A DNA stretch of 12,385 bases from Acidimicrobiia bacterium (GTDB lineage: Bacteria; Actinomycetota; Acidimicrobiia; IMCC26256; PALSA-555): positions 1 through 12,385 of the forward strand of contig JALHSW010000525.1 of NCBI GenBank assembly GCA_022865365.1, given 5' to 3'. A program made the translations under genes and the position numbers. This document shows positions 1-10,537 of the stretch, one piece after another. The stretch's first letter is position 1. Each line of letters opens with the position of its first letter. The notes under the pieces were generated by a model. That model saw nothing but the letters and a program-made list of their open reading frames with translations, made no database searches and was not told where the DNA came from.

Positions 1-103
1 ACCCCCGCACCACCCCCACCGCGTCGCGCAGAGCACCGAAGCCCACACCACTGCTGGTGCCGTTGCCGTGCTGCGACGCTCGAGGCGACCTCGTCGTGGA
101 CAC
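1..103 (-). CDS. Unidentified protein, N-terminal 34 codons only, predicted SOS-controlled
   Basis: A leftward reading frame begins at a GTG (101-103) and runs off the left edge. It has a good Shine-Dalgarno, GGGAG (complement of 110-114), six bases before the start. The visible protein opens with a polar, Ser/Thr/Arg-rich stretch and becomes Gly/Val-rich, including GFGALRDAV; there is no signal peptide or membrane segment. I do not recognise the family. The frame stays open upstream, with further GTGs at 139, 169 and 202 (highest coordinate of each codon), but none has as good a ribosome site. It lies about 110 bases downstream of an SOS-box promoter, so a role in DNA repair, mutagenesis or the damage response is inferred from regulation alone, not from the protein. 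Confidence 0.55.
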   Translation of the reverse strand, partial: MSTTRSPRASQHGNGTSSGVGFGALRDAVGVVRG

Positions 104-221
104 GCGCAACTCCCGTCGGACTGGCTCACCCCACGACACGAGAAAGCGACACGCGGCAGCAAGCGACACGAACGGCGGAAGGGAGGAGAGGGGGGCTTCC
201 ACGACCCCGGCCAACAACCAC

Positions 222-250
222 ACCCTACACGAACATATGTTCGCTGTCAA
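222..250 (-). promoter_or_regulatory. Sigma-70-type promoter with SOS operator in the spacer
   Basis: On the minus strand a perfect -35 hexamer TTGACA (complement of 245-250) is followed by exactly 17 bases and then TAGGGT (complement of 222-227), which fits the TANNNT -10 typical of GC-rich actinobacteria. Transcription would start near 215 and read leftward into the partial gene, leaving a leader of roughly 110 bases. The 14-bp palindrome at 230-243 lies entirely between the two hexamers, so a bound repressor would block RNA polymerase directly. This is the best-formed promoter in the window. Confidence 0.7.
230..243. promoter_or_regulatory. LexA (SOS) box
   Basis: CGAACATATGTTCG is a perfect 14-bp palindrome. 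It matches the Gram-positive LexA/DinR operator described in Bacillus (CGAAC-N4-GTTCG) and the GAAC-N4-GTTC core used in mycobacteria. It occupies the spacer of a leftward promoter. Known biology: LexA represses such sites and is removed by RecA-stimulated self-cleavage after DNA damage. Inference: the gene leaving the left edge is part of the SOS regulon. I saw no second copy in the window. Confidence 0.78.
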
Positions 251-262
251 GGTGCTTCCCGT

Positions 263-323
263 GCCTTCGTTGCGGAAGGCTCCCCCGGGTCAGAGCCGGT
301 TCGACCGGCCGCGCCCCCGCGGC
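263..323 (-). terminator. Cluster of short hairpins, possible terminator after the DUF7064-like gene
   Basis: Between the stop of the leftward gene at 410 and the SOS promoter lie three short perfect inverted repeats: 263-268/275-280 (GCCTTC with GAAGGC, 6-base loop), 295-300/304-309 (GCCGGT with ACCGGC, 3-base loop) and 308-313/318-323 (GCCGCG with CGCGGC, 4-base loop). The last two share two bases, so only one can form fully at a time. No U-tract follows on either strand, so this would be the U-less GC-rich type common in high-GC genomes. Insulating the SOS promoter from read-through is an inference. The rest of 244-409 shows no gene. Confidence 0.35.
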
Positions 324-409
324 GACAAGGCCACTGCGAGGCAATCCCCATTCGGACGCGTAGACCCCGTACGGCCGCTCTGCGACGCGGGCACGGCTCA
401 GCCCGTCAC

Positions 410-1426
410 TCAGGCCGTAGCGCCGACCGGTTGCCCGTCGACGATCTGATCGAGGTACTCGGACAGGCCGTAGCCCACGCGGCCGTCGTCGTCGCGCCAC
501 TCGGTCATCCCTTCGGAGATCCGGGTGACGAGCTGCTCGCCGTCGGGCGTCGTGCGGCGGTTCCGCAGCGGGATCAGCGACAGCACCTTCCCGTCGATGA
601 CGTGCTCGGCGTCCTTGGTGCGTGCGACCGCGTGGATGCGGTCGTGGTACGTGTCGTCGGTGCGCCACTCCGTGTCGATCTGTATGTCGACCAATGGCTC
701 GTATACACCGTCGGCCAGCCACACGCCGCCGACGTGGCGGGCGCCGTCGCGCCGGGTGACGATCGAGAGGACGAACCCGCCGTCGTCGCCGAAGTTGCCG
801 GTGAGCCAGCGGTACCACCACGGGGACTGCCAGAAGCGCGGCCCCCACGAGTGGTCACGCAGGCCCACCCCATCGACGACCCATTCGTCGTCGCCGACGC
901 GCATCGTGCCCCGCGCACCGACATGCTGCTCGTAGTGCCCGCGGGCGAAGCCCTCATCGGCCTTCTGCGTGATGGGCGTGCCGTCGTCGTTCACCGGCTC
1001 TCCACCGAGCATCGGCGAGAGTCCGCGGTACTCGAGCTTGACCGCGCAGTCGGCCCAGGGGTTCTCGGTGAACGCGCGCCGAGGGTCGGCCATCTCGAGC
1101 GGCCGCTCGAGGATGCAGATCTTCCCCTGGTACGAGGCGCGCAGATGCTCGAACGGCTCGACCACCTCGAAGCGCATGCCACCCGCGTCGAAAGCTTCGT
1201 TGTGCGTGATCTCGGGCCGGTGATAGGTGAAGGCGACGCGTCCATCGGGGAGGTAGAGACACGTCGTCATCTCGGCGTAGCCCTCGTTCGCCCGGTTGCC
1301 GAGGCGCAGGAACCCGCCGATCCGCTCGCCCGGGTCATAGACGTTGAAGTACATGCTCTCGTTGAAGTTGGTCGCTTCTTCCAACGGGTGCATCAGCTCA
1401 TCGGACGGTTCCAGGCGTAGGCGCAT
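410..1426 (-). CDS. DUF7064/AttH-like protein (338 aa)
   Basis: The 338-residue protein has no signal peptide or membrane segment. It looks like the two-domain DUF7065/DUF7064 proteins of actinobacteria, distant relatives of the AttH/carotenoid-hydratase lipocalin-like fold. Visible landmarks are the HPLEEATNFNESMYFNVYD opening (13-31), the conserved RDHSWGPR motif (190-197) followed by an aromatic run (FWQSPWWYRW), and a C-terminal GYGLSEYLDQI (318-328). The enzymatic role is unknown; relatives often sit beside CoA-transferase, acyl-CoA and steroid catabolism genes, which agrees with the divergent racemase 69 bp away. The ATG at 1424-1426 has no obvious Shine-Dalgarno, but a TAGTGT -10 ends six bases upstream, suggesting a leaderless transcript. 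The family call rests on motif resemblance, not a search. Confidence 0.72.
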   Translation of the reverse strand: MRLRLEPSDELMHPLEEATNFNESMYFNVYDPGERIGGFLRLGNRANEGYAEMTTCLYLPDGRVAFTYHRPEITHNEAFDAGGMRFEVVEPFEHLRASYQGKICILERPLEMADPRRAFTENPWADCAVKLEYRGLSPMLGGEPVNDDGTPITQKADEGFARGHYEQHVGARGTMRVGDDEWVVDGVGLRDHSWGPRFWQSPWWYRWLTGNFGDDGGFVLSIVTRRDGARHVGGVWLADGVYEPLVDIQIDTEWRTDDTYHDRIHAVARTKDAEHVIDGKVLSLIPLRNRRTTPDGEQLVTRISEGMTEWRDDDGRVGYGLSEYLDQIVDGQPVGATA

Positions 1427-1461
1427 GTCGCGACACTAGGTTCTCTGGCTGTTCGCGAGAA
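1426..1461. promoter_or_regulatory. Divergent control region between DUF7064-like gene and racemase gene
   Basis: In this 69-bp divergent gap a minus-strand TANNNT hexamer, TAGTGT (complement of 1433-1438), ends six bases before the ATG at 1426, the spacing of a leaderless actinobacterial promoter. A plus-strand TAGGTT (1437-1442) overlaps it and could serve the racemase gene. Neither has a convincing -35. Two TCGCGA hexamers (1428-1433 and 1453-1458) lie 25 bp apart, the first inside the palindrome TGTCGCGACA (1426-1435). TTCTC (1441-1445) and GAGAA (1457-1461) form a further inverted repeat. These could be repressor sites; that is inference. Confidence 0.35.
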
Positions 1462-1495
1462 ATGCTCCACGAGACGAGCCGGAAGAGGAGGGCGT

Positions 1496-2638
1496 GTGTC
1501 GGGACCGCTGTCGGGAGTGAAGGTCGTCGAGCTCGTGGGGATCGGGCCGGGCCCGTTCGGCGCGATGCTGCTGGCCGACCTGGGGGCCGACGTGGTGCGG
1601 GTGCACCGGGCCCAGTCCGTCGAACGGGGCTTCGATCCTGGCGGCCTGCCGATCCTGGACCGCAACCGCCGGTCCATCGGCGTCGACCTGAAGAGGCCTG
1701 AGGGTGTCGAGACGGTGCTCCGCCTCGTGGAGAGCGCCGACGCCCTCCTCGAGGGGTACCGCCCCGGCGTCACCGAGCGCCTCGGCGTCGGACCCGACGC
1801 GTGCCTCGCTCGCAACCCGAAGCTCGTCTACGGCCGCATGACCGGCTGGGGTCAGGACGGCCCGATGGCCAGCGCGGCGGGTCACGACATCAACTACATC
1901 GCGCTCGCCGGCGCCCTGGCCCACTTCGGACGGGCCGGCGAGAAACCCACGCCGCCCCTCAACCTCATCGGCGACTTCGGCGGCGGCGGAATGCTCCTCG
2001 CGTTCGGCGTCGTCTGCGCGGTCCTCGAGGCGCGCACGTCGGGCAAGGGCCAGGTGGTGGACGCGGCGATGGTCGACGGCGCAGCCACGTTGATGGCATT
2101 CGCGTGGGGCATGAAGGCCGTCGGCGCGTTCCGAGAGGAGCGGGGCACGAACCTGCTCGACAGCGGCGCGCCTCAGTACGACACCTACGAGACATCCGAC
2201 GGCAAGTTCATCGCGCTCGGTGCGCTCGAAGAGCAGTTCTACGCGGAGTTCCTCGAGAAGACCGGGCTGGCGGGCGAAGGTCTTCCCGCGGTCACCGACC
2301 AGGGCTCGTGGCCGGCGCTGCGGGAGCGCTTCACCGAGCTGTTCAAGTCGAAGACGCGCGACGAGTGGTGCGACCTCCTCGAGGGCAGCGACGCGTGCTT
2401 TGCGCCCGTGCTCCCGATGAGCGAAGCGGCGAAGCATCCCCACATCAAGGAGCGCGGCACGATCGTCGAGTTCGAGGGCCTGCTCCAGCCGGCGCCCGCA
2501 CCGCGCTTCTCGCGCACGCAGGCCGAAATCCGCTCGGCCGCCCCGAAGCCGGGGGAGCACACTGACGAGGTGCTGACCGAGTGGGGCTTTGGCGTCGCCG
2601 ATGTCGCCAAGCTGCGCGACATCGGCGCGATTCGCTAG
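1496..2638 (+). CDS. mcr: Alpha-methylacyl-CoA racemase (CaiB/BaiF family III CoA-transferase fold)
   Basis: The 380-residue protein follows the mycobacterial alpha-methylacyl-CoA racemase (MCR) almost block by block: GPLSGVKVVEL at the start, LIEGYRPGVTERLG-type segment (85-97), RMTGWGQDGP (114-123), GHDINYIAL (129-137), PPLNLIGDFGGG (153-164), GKGQVVDAAMVDG (183-195) and PAPRFSRT near the end. The catalytic residues of the Mycobacterium tuberculosis enzyme (His126, Asp156, Glu241) correspond to His130, Asp160 and Glu245. It interconverts (2R)- and (2S)-2-methylacyl-CoA so that branched fatty acids or sterol side chains can enter beta-oxidation; it acts in the cytosol, usually as a dimer. 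The GTG start has a strong AGGAGG (1486-1491), four bases away. The dehydrogenase gene starts 39 bp after its stop, so the two probably share a transcript. Confidence 0.93.
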   Translation: MSGPLSGVKVVELVGIGPGPFGAMLLADLGADVVRVHRAQSVERGFDPGGLPILDRNRRSIGVDLKRPEGVETVLRLVESADALLEGYRPGVTERLGVGPDACLARNPKLVYGRMTGWGQDGPMASAAGHDINYIALAGALAHFGRAGEKPTPPLNLIGDFGGGGMLLAFGVVCAVLEARTSGKGQVVDAAMVDGAATLMAFAWGMKAVGAFREERGTNLLDSGAPQYDTYETSDGKFIALGALEEQFYAEFLEKTGLAGEGLPAVTDQGSWPALRERFTELFKSKTRDEWCDLLEGSDACFAPVLPMSEAAKHPHIKERGTIVEFEGLLQPAPAPRFSRTQAEIRSAAPKPGEHTDEVLTEWGFGVADVAKLRDIGAIR

Positions 2639-2677
2639 TGCCGTATCAGGGCACCACCAACCCGTCAGGACGTCCCC

Positions 2678-3679
2678 ATGACTGAGTTCGGGAAGAGCAC
2701 GACCACGGATGAGGTCCTCGAAGGCATCGACCTGAGCGGTCGTCGCGTGGTCATCACCGGCGCCGCGAGCGGGTTGGGTCGCGAGAGCGCCCGAACCCTC
2801 GCCGCCCACGGCGCGTCGGTCACCGTGCTGGCTCGTAGCGCGAAGCGGGCCGCCGGCGCGGTGGCCGAGATCGAGGGACTCGTTCCCGGCGCCGAAGTGG
2901 AGCCCGGGGTGGTCGACCTGGCGGACCTCTCCACGGTGCGCTCGTTCGCCGAGGGCTATCTGGCGACCCATGAAGCGGTGGATGTGCTCATCAACAATGC
3001 CGGGGTCATGGCTTGTCCGTTCGGTCGAACGGTGGACGGATTCGAGACCCAGTTCGGGACGAACCACCTCGGCCATTTCTTGCTCACCGCCCTGTTGGCG
3101 CCGGCGCTGCTGCGGGGTACGTCACCGCGGGTCGTGACGCTGACGTCGGCAGGCCACTCGCGCAGCGACGTCGATCTCGCAGACCCGAACTTCGACTCGA
3201 CCGAATACTCACCGTGGATCGCCTACGGGCGGTCGAAGACGGCGAATGCCCTGTTCGCTCGTGAGCTCGCTCGACGCGCCGGATCGCGTGGGCTGCTGTC
3301 GTTCTCGGTGCATCCCGGCGGCATCTTCACCGACCTCGGCCGGCATCTCAACGAGGAGCTGATGAACGAGATGGCCACGTTCGCCAAGGCGCGCGCGGCC
3401 GCGTCCGCGCCAGAAGGCGATCACCCGACGGGTGATGACGCGGCCTCATTCGGATTCGAGTGGAAGTCGATCGAAGCGGGCGCGGCCACTCAGGTGTGGG
3501 CGGCGACTGCCCCCGAGCTCGCCGCCCACAACGGCGCGTATCTGGCGGACTGCGGGTTGGGAGTGCTCGGCGGGGACCCCGGGGTGAATGGGTTTCTCCC
3601 GTACCTGCTTGACGACAACCACGCGGCCGCCCTGTGGGACCTCAGCGAGACCCTGGTTGGCTCGACCTTCGAGCTGTAG
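2678..3679 (+). CDS. Short-chain dehydrogenase/reductase (SDR)
   Basis: This 333-residue classical-type SDR has the nucleotide-binding TGAASGLG (27-34), NNAG (106-109), a structural Asn (129, in GTNHLGHF), catalytic Ser157 (TLTSAGH), Tyr183 and Lys187 (YGRSK), and the HPGG motif (212-215). It therefore looks catalytically intact, using NAD(P)H. The layout, with GTNHLGHFLLT and a long C-terminal part after HPGG, resembles the retinol-dehydrogenase/WW-domain-oxidoreductase group rather than the 250-residue FabG type; the substrate cannot be read from sequence. The ATG has AGGA at 2667-2670, seven bases upstream. It follows the racemase gene by 39 bp and is probably co-transcribed, so oxidation or reduction of a lipid or sterol-derived alcohol is a reasonable guess. 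Confidence 0.88.
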   Translation: MTEFGKSTTTDEVLEGIDLSGRRVVITGAASGLGRESARTLAAHGASVTVLARSAKRAAGAVAEIEGLVPGAEVEPGVVDLADLSTVRSFAEGYLATHEAVDVLINNAGVMACPFGRTVDGFETQFGTNHLGHFLLTALLAPALLRGTSPRVVTLTSAGHSRSDVDLADPNFDSTEYSPWIAYGRSKTANALFARELARRAGSRGLLSFSVHPGGIFTDLGRHLNEELMNEMATFAKARAAASAPEGDHPTGDDAASFGFEWKSIEAGAATQVWAATAPELAAHNGAYLADCGLGVLGGDPGVNGFLPYLLDDNHAAALWDLSETLVGSTFEL

Positions 3680-3741
3680 CCAGCGCATCTCGGCGCAGCA
3701 GCGCGGCCTTGGCGCCGACCATGCACCCGCGGTTCCCCCGA

Positions 3742-3766
3742 CCCCGCACGACGTGCCCGTGCGGGG
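3742..3766. terminator. Strong hairpin, likely bidirectional terminator
   Basis: CCCCGCACG (3742-3750) and CGTGCGGGG (3758-3766) pair perfectly over nine bases with a 7-base loop. An outer CCCCC (3735-3739) can also face GGGGG (3774-3778). The hairpin lies in the 102-bp gap between two convergent genes, the rightward dehydrogenase (stop 3679) and the leftward secreted protein (stop 3782), so it can serve both. No U-tract is present. Nothing else is apparent in the gap. Confidence 0.65.
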
Positions 3767-3781
3767 CCGGGACGGGGGACG

Positions 3782-4213
3782 TCACTGGCCGCACACGAGC
3801 CCGAGCCGCTTGCCGATCTTGTTGACCTTCGCGAACTGAGCGTCGTTCTCGGGGCCCGGATTGGTCCGCATGCCGGCCACCGCGTCGTACCCAAGAACCA
3901 CCAACTTCTTGACGTCCTTCTTCAGGGCCTTGGGCTCGTTGAGCGCGTCGATCGACGCGATCGTCTGCTCGATTGCCGGGACCGCCTGCTCGGTAAACGC
4001 GGCTAGCTGTTCCGCGGTGGGCTGGTCGTTCGGGCCCAGACCGGCAAAGGCCACGCTCGAGAGCGCGTTCATCTCCTTGTTGTTTTGCTTGCAGAAGACG
4101 TTGGCCTGCTTGCGCCACTGCTGTTCCGAGAGCGGCTTGGCGAACGCAACGCTCGTGCTGAGCACCACGGCTGCGACGACCACCCCGGCAACCAACAACT
4201 TGAATCGGTTCAT
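3782..4213 (-). CDS. Small secreted two-cysteine protein of unknown function
   Basis: The 143-residue product starts at the ATG 4211-4213, chosen because AAGGGA (in the complement of 4221-4229) lies about eight bases upstream and because a textbook signal peptide then begins at residue 1: MNRFK, a hydrophobic Val/Ala core, and cleavage probably after Ala25 (AFA|K). A GTG codon immediately precedes the ATG. The mature part is about 118 residues, charged and probably helical, with one Cys near each end (Cys41 in NVFCKQ and Cys141 in LVCGQ), well placed for a disulfide. The pattern of an early ANxxCK motif, a KALKKDV segment and a FAKVNKIGKRLGLVCG end recalls small exported proteins common in Acidimicrobiia and Thermoleophilia with no assigned role. 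It lacks a lipobox. It appears monocistronic. Confidence 0.75.
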   Translation of the reverse strand: MNRFKLLVAGVVVAAVVLSTSVAFAKPLSEQQWRKQANVFCKQNNKEMNALSSVAFAGLGPNDQPTAEQLAAFTEQAVPAIEQTIASIDALNEPKALKKDVKKLVVLGYDAVAGMRTNPGPENDAQFAKVNKIGKRLGLVCGQ

Positions 4214-4363
4214 CACGCATTTCCCTTCTGCCGACCTCATCGGCACAACGCACCTGCGTGCGTCGCCTCGATCCAATATGTCGATTCGCCAGAGCAACAA
4301 GTAGAGGAAAAGGTCCCGACTGTCCGAGAGCCGACGCCGCCAGCCAATCGCTTTAGCCGCGTC
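4214..4363 (-). promoter_or_regulatory. Leader region of the secreted protein, with inverted repeat
   Basis: This 150-bp gap lies between purK and the next leftward gene. An inverted repeat ACGCAC-CTGC-GTGCGT (4248-4263) sits 35 to 50 bp upstream of the ATG at 4213 and could be an operator or a leader hairpin. A weak minus-strand promoter is possible: TTGTTG, 16 bases, then TATTGG, further upstream around 4270-4300. The local DNA (4265-4312) is noticeably more AT-rich than its surroundings, as promoters often are. No small gene or terminator is convincing here. Confidence 0.3.
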
Positions 4364-5551
4364 CTAGTTGGCTCGCGCGACCCCGGTGAACAGATCTGGC
4401 GCGACGTCGCGGAGCCGGCCGAGCCGCTCGTCGAGTGTGGACGAGTCGGGCGCGGTGACGGTGATGTGTCCGACCTTGCGACCCGGGCGCGGCACCTTGG
4501 CGTAGTCGTGGAGGTGCACACCGGGGATGGCGAGCAGCGAGCCCGGTGTCGGCACGGCACCGATGCAGTTCACCATCGCCGTCGGCCCCCGCGGCTCGGT
4601 CGATCCCAGTGGCATCCCCAGGATCGCGCGGATGTGATTCTCGAACTGGCTGCACTCCGCGCCTTCGATGGTCCAGTGGCCCGAGTTGTGCACCCGGGGC
4701 GCGAGTTCGTTCGCGAGCAGCCGGCCGTCGTGTTCGAACAGCTCGACCGCGAGCACCCCGACGTACCCGAGCTCGTCGAGCAGTCGGTGCGCGATCGCCG
4801 CACCGTCGGCCTGCAGCGCGGGGGTGAGACCGGGCGCAGGGGCGCGGCTCACCCGCAGGATCCCGTCGACATGGGTGTTCTCGACGAGCGGATAGCACGC
4901 GGTCGTGCCGTCGAGCCCTCGTACCGCCAGCACCGAGACCTCGCGGCTGAAGGGCACCAGCGATTCCAGGATGAGGGGAACCCCGCCGAGCGCCTCCCAT
5001 CCGTCGTCGACGTCGCGGGGTGAGCGCAGCACCTGCTGACCCTTCCCGTCGTAGCCGCCGCGTCGGGTCTTGAGCACGGCGGGCATCCCGATCGACTCGA
5101 CCGCGTCGTCGAGCTCGGCGCGGTCGTCGACCCCCGCGAATGCGGCGACGTCGATCCCGAGGGCCAGGAACAATGCCTTCTCGAGGAGCCGGTCCTGCGC
5201 GACCTCGAGGGCGCGCGGTCCCGGCCGCATCGGATGCTGTCGCTCCACGAAGCGCGCCGCGTCGGCCGGTACGCCTTCCCACTCGAAGGTGACCACGGTG
5301 GCGTCACGGACGGTCTCGCCGAGGGCGTGCTCGTCGCCGAGCGCCCCCACGACGAGCGGCCCGACCGCGCGTGCCGGCGCATCCGGGGTGGGGTCGAGGA
5401 AGCGGAATCGGAACCCGAGGGGGAGTCCAGCCAGCCCGAGCATGCGGCCGAGCTGGCCGCCTCCGAGTACCGCGACCAGGGGCGGGGGGACGAGGGGCGC
5501 GGGCAACGGGGTAGGGGCAGACGCAGGCGTGCGGTCGGGCGCGTCGCTCAC
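4364..5551 (-). CDS. purK: N5-carboxyaminoimidazole ribonucleotide synthase PurK
   Basis: This ATP-grasp enzyme of purine synthesis joins bicarbonate to AIR with ATP, giving N5-CAIR for PurE. Seen in the 395-residue product: N-terminal GGGQLGR (30-36), ATP-grasp KTRRGGYDGKGQ (161-172), and the PurK signature NELAPRVHNSGHWT (281-294) followed by QFENHIRAI. Length is normal for the family (about 355-400). The GTG at 5549-5551 is chosen because the conserved part starts some 25 residues later. Extending to GTG 5644 or TTG 5659 only adds Arg-rich sequence unlike PurK and would cover the intergenic repeat. There is no clear Shine-Dalgarno at 5551, so the start is uncertain. PurE, often next door, is not in the window. 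It is divergent from gltB. Confidence 0.93.
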   Translation of the reverse strand: MSDAPDRTPASAPTPLPAPLVPPPLVAVLGGGQLGRMLGLAGLPLGFRFRFLDPTPDAPARAVGPLVVGALGDEHALGETVRDATVVTFEWEGVPADAARFVERQHPMRPGPRALEVAQDRLLEKALFLALGIDVAAFAGVDDRAELDDAVESIGMPAVLKTRRGGYDGKGQQVLRSPRDVDDGWEALGGVPLILESLVPFSREVSVLAVRGLDGTTACYPLVENTHVDGILRVSRAPAPGLTPALQADGAAIAHRLLDELGYVGVLAVELFEHDGRLLANELAPRVHNSGHWTIEGAECSQFENHIRAILGMPLGSTEPRGPTAMVNCIGAVPTPGSLLAIPGVHLHDYAKVPRPGRKVGHITVTAPDSSTLDERLGRLRDVAPDLFTGVARAN

Positions 5552-5666
5552 TCCCGCAGGTCTAGTGCAGAACGTGGCCAAACGATGTCGCCCGAGACGA
5601 CGCGGGCCAGTATCCTGGGCCCCGCGACAGCGTCGTCGCCCCACGTCGAGTCCAACCAACCGTCAC

Positions 5667-5697
5667 CCGGTTCCAACAGTCGCCGGTCCAACAGTCG
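5667..5697. repeat. Tandem direct repeat in the purK-gltB divergent region
   Basis: TCCAACAGTCG occurs exactly at 5672-5682 and 5687-5697, each preceded by CCGG, giving adjacent units of 16 and 15 bp. A third, weaker relative (TCCAACCAACCG) starts at 5651. The repeats lie 85 to 115 bp upstream of the gltB start and about 115 to 145 bp upstream of the purK start. Tandem sites of 15-16 bp period suggest binding of an oligomeric regulator, but no known nitrogen-regulator consensus is recognised; this is inference. Confidence 0.5.
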
Positions 5698-5753
5698 GTC
5701 GGTGCTCCGGGTCGCAGGCGACGCGCGGTGCGCGCTCTCGCCTCGATCGCGGT

Positions 5754-5765
5754 GCACGGCCGTGC
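5754..5765. promoter_or_regulatory. 12-bp palindrome just upstream of gltB
   Basis: GCACGGCCGTGC is a perfect 12-bp palindrome ending five bases before the gltB ribosome site (AGGAG, 5771-5775). Its position suits an operator or a leader element that affects gltB translation. Short GC palindromes arise by chance in such DNA, so the call is tentative. No other element is evident in 5698-5780; a plus-strand TATCCT (5611-5616) is a possible -10, but without a -35. Confidence 0.3.
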
Positions 5766-5780
5766 CAACGAGGAGCGTCA

Positions 5781-10472
<4,692 letters not shown>

Positions 10473-10476
10473 CGTT

Positions 10477-10511
10477 GGCGTCGACGCCGGGTGGGTGCAT
10501 GCCGGGCGTCG
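10477..10511. terminator. Possible terminator between gltB and the LemA-like gene
   Basis: In the 65-bp convergent gap CGACGCC (10482-10488) can pair with GGCGTCG (10505-10511) around a 16-base loop. A competing palindrome GGCGTCGACGCC (10477-10488) begins five bases after the gltB stop. There is no U-tract. The placement between convergent genes supports termination in both directions, but the hairpins are weaker than the one at 3742-3766. Confidence 0.35.
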
Positions 10512-10537
10512 CGTGTTGACCTAACGCACCGGGCGGG

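Noticed and set aside
293..312. A GGTTCGA segment resembling a tRNA T-arm
   Set aside because: No acceptor, D or anticodon arms surround it; it is part of a simple GC inverted repeat.
68..1420. A 450-codon rightward frame opposite the DUF7064-like gene
   Set aside because: The minus-strand product has conserved motifs such as RDHSWGPR; the plus frame is compositionally biased and would run through the SOS promoter and hairpins.
1436..3076. A 546-codon open frame antisense to the racemase and SDR genes
   Set aside because: It spans two clear sense genes and has no recognisable family features; a composition artefact.
5552..5659. A 36-residue N-terminal extension of PurK from TTG 5659
   Set aside because: TTG start, Arg-rich non-conserved sequence, and it would cover the direct repeats; GTG 5551 gives a normal family length.
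5070..5780. A 237-codon N-terminal extension of GltB
   Set aside because: It is antisense to conserved PurK sequence, low in complexity, and incompatible with the N-terminal nucleophile Cys17 and the AGGAG before GTG 5781.
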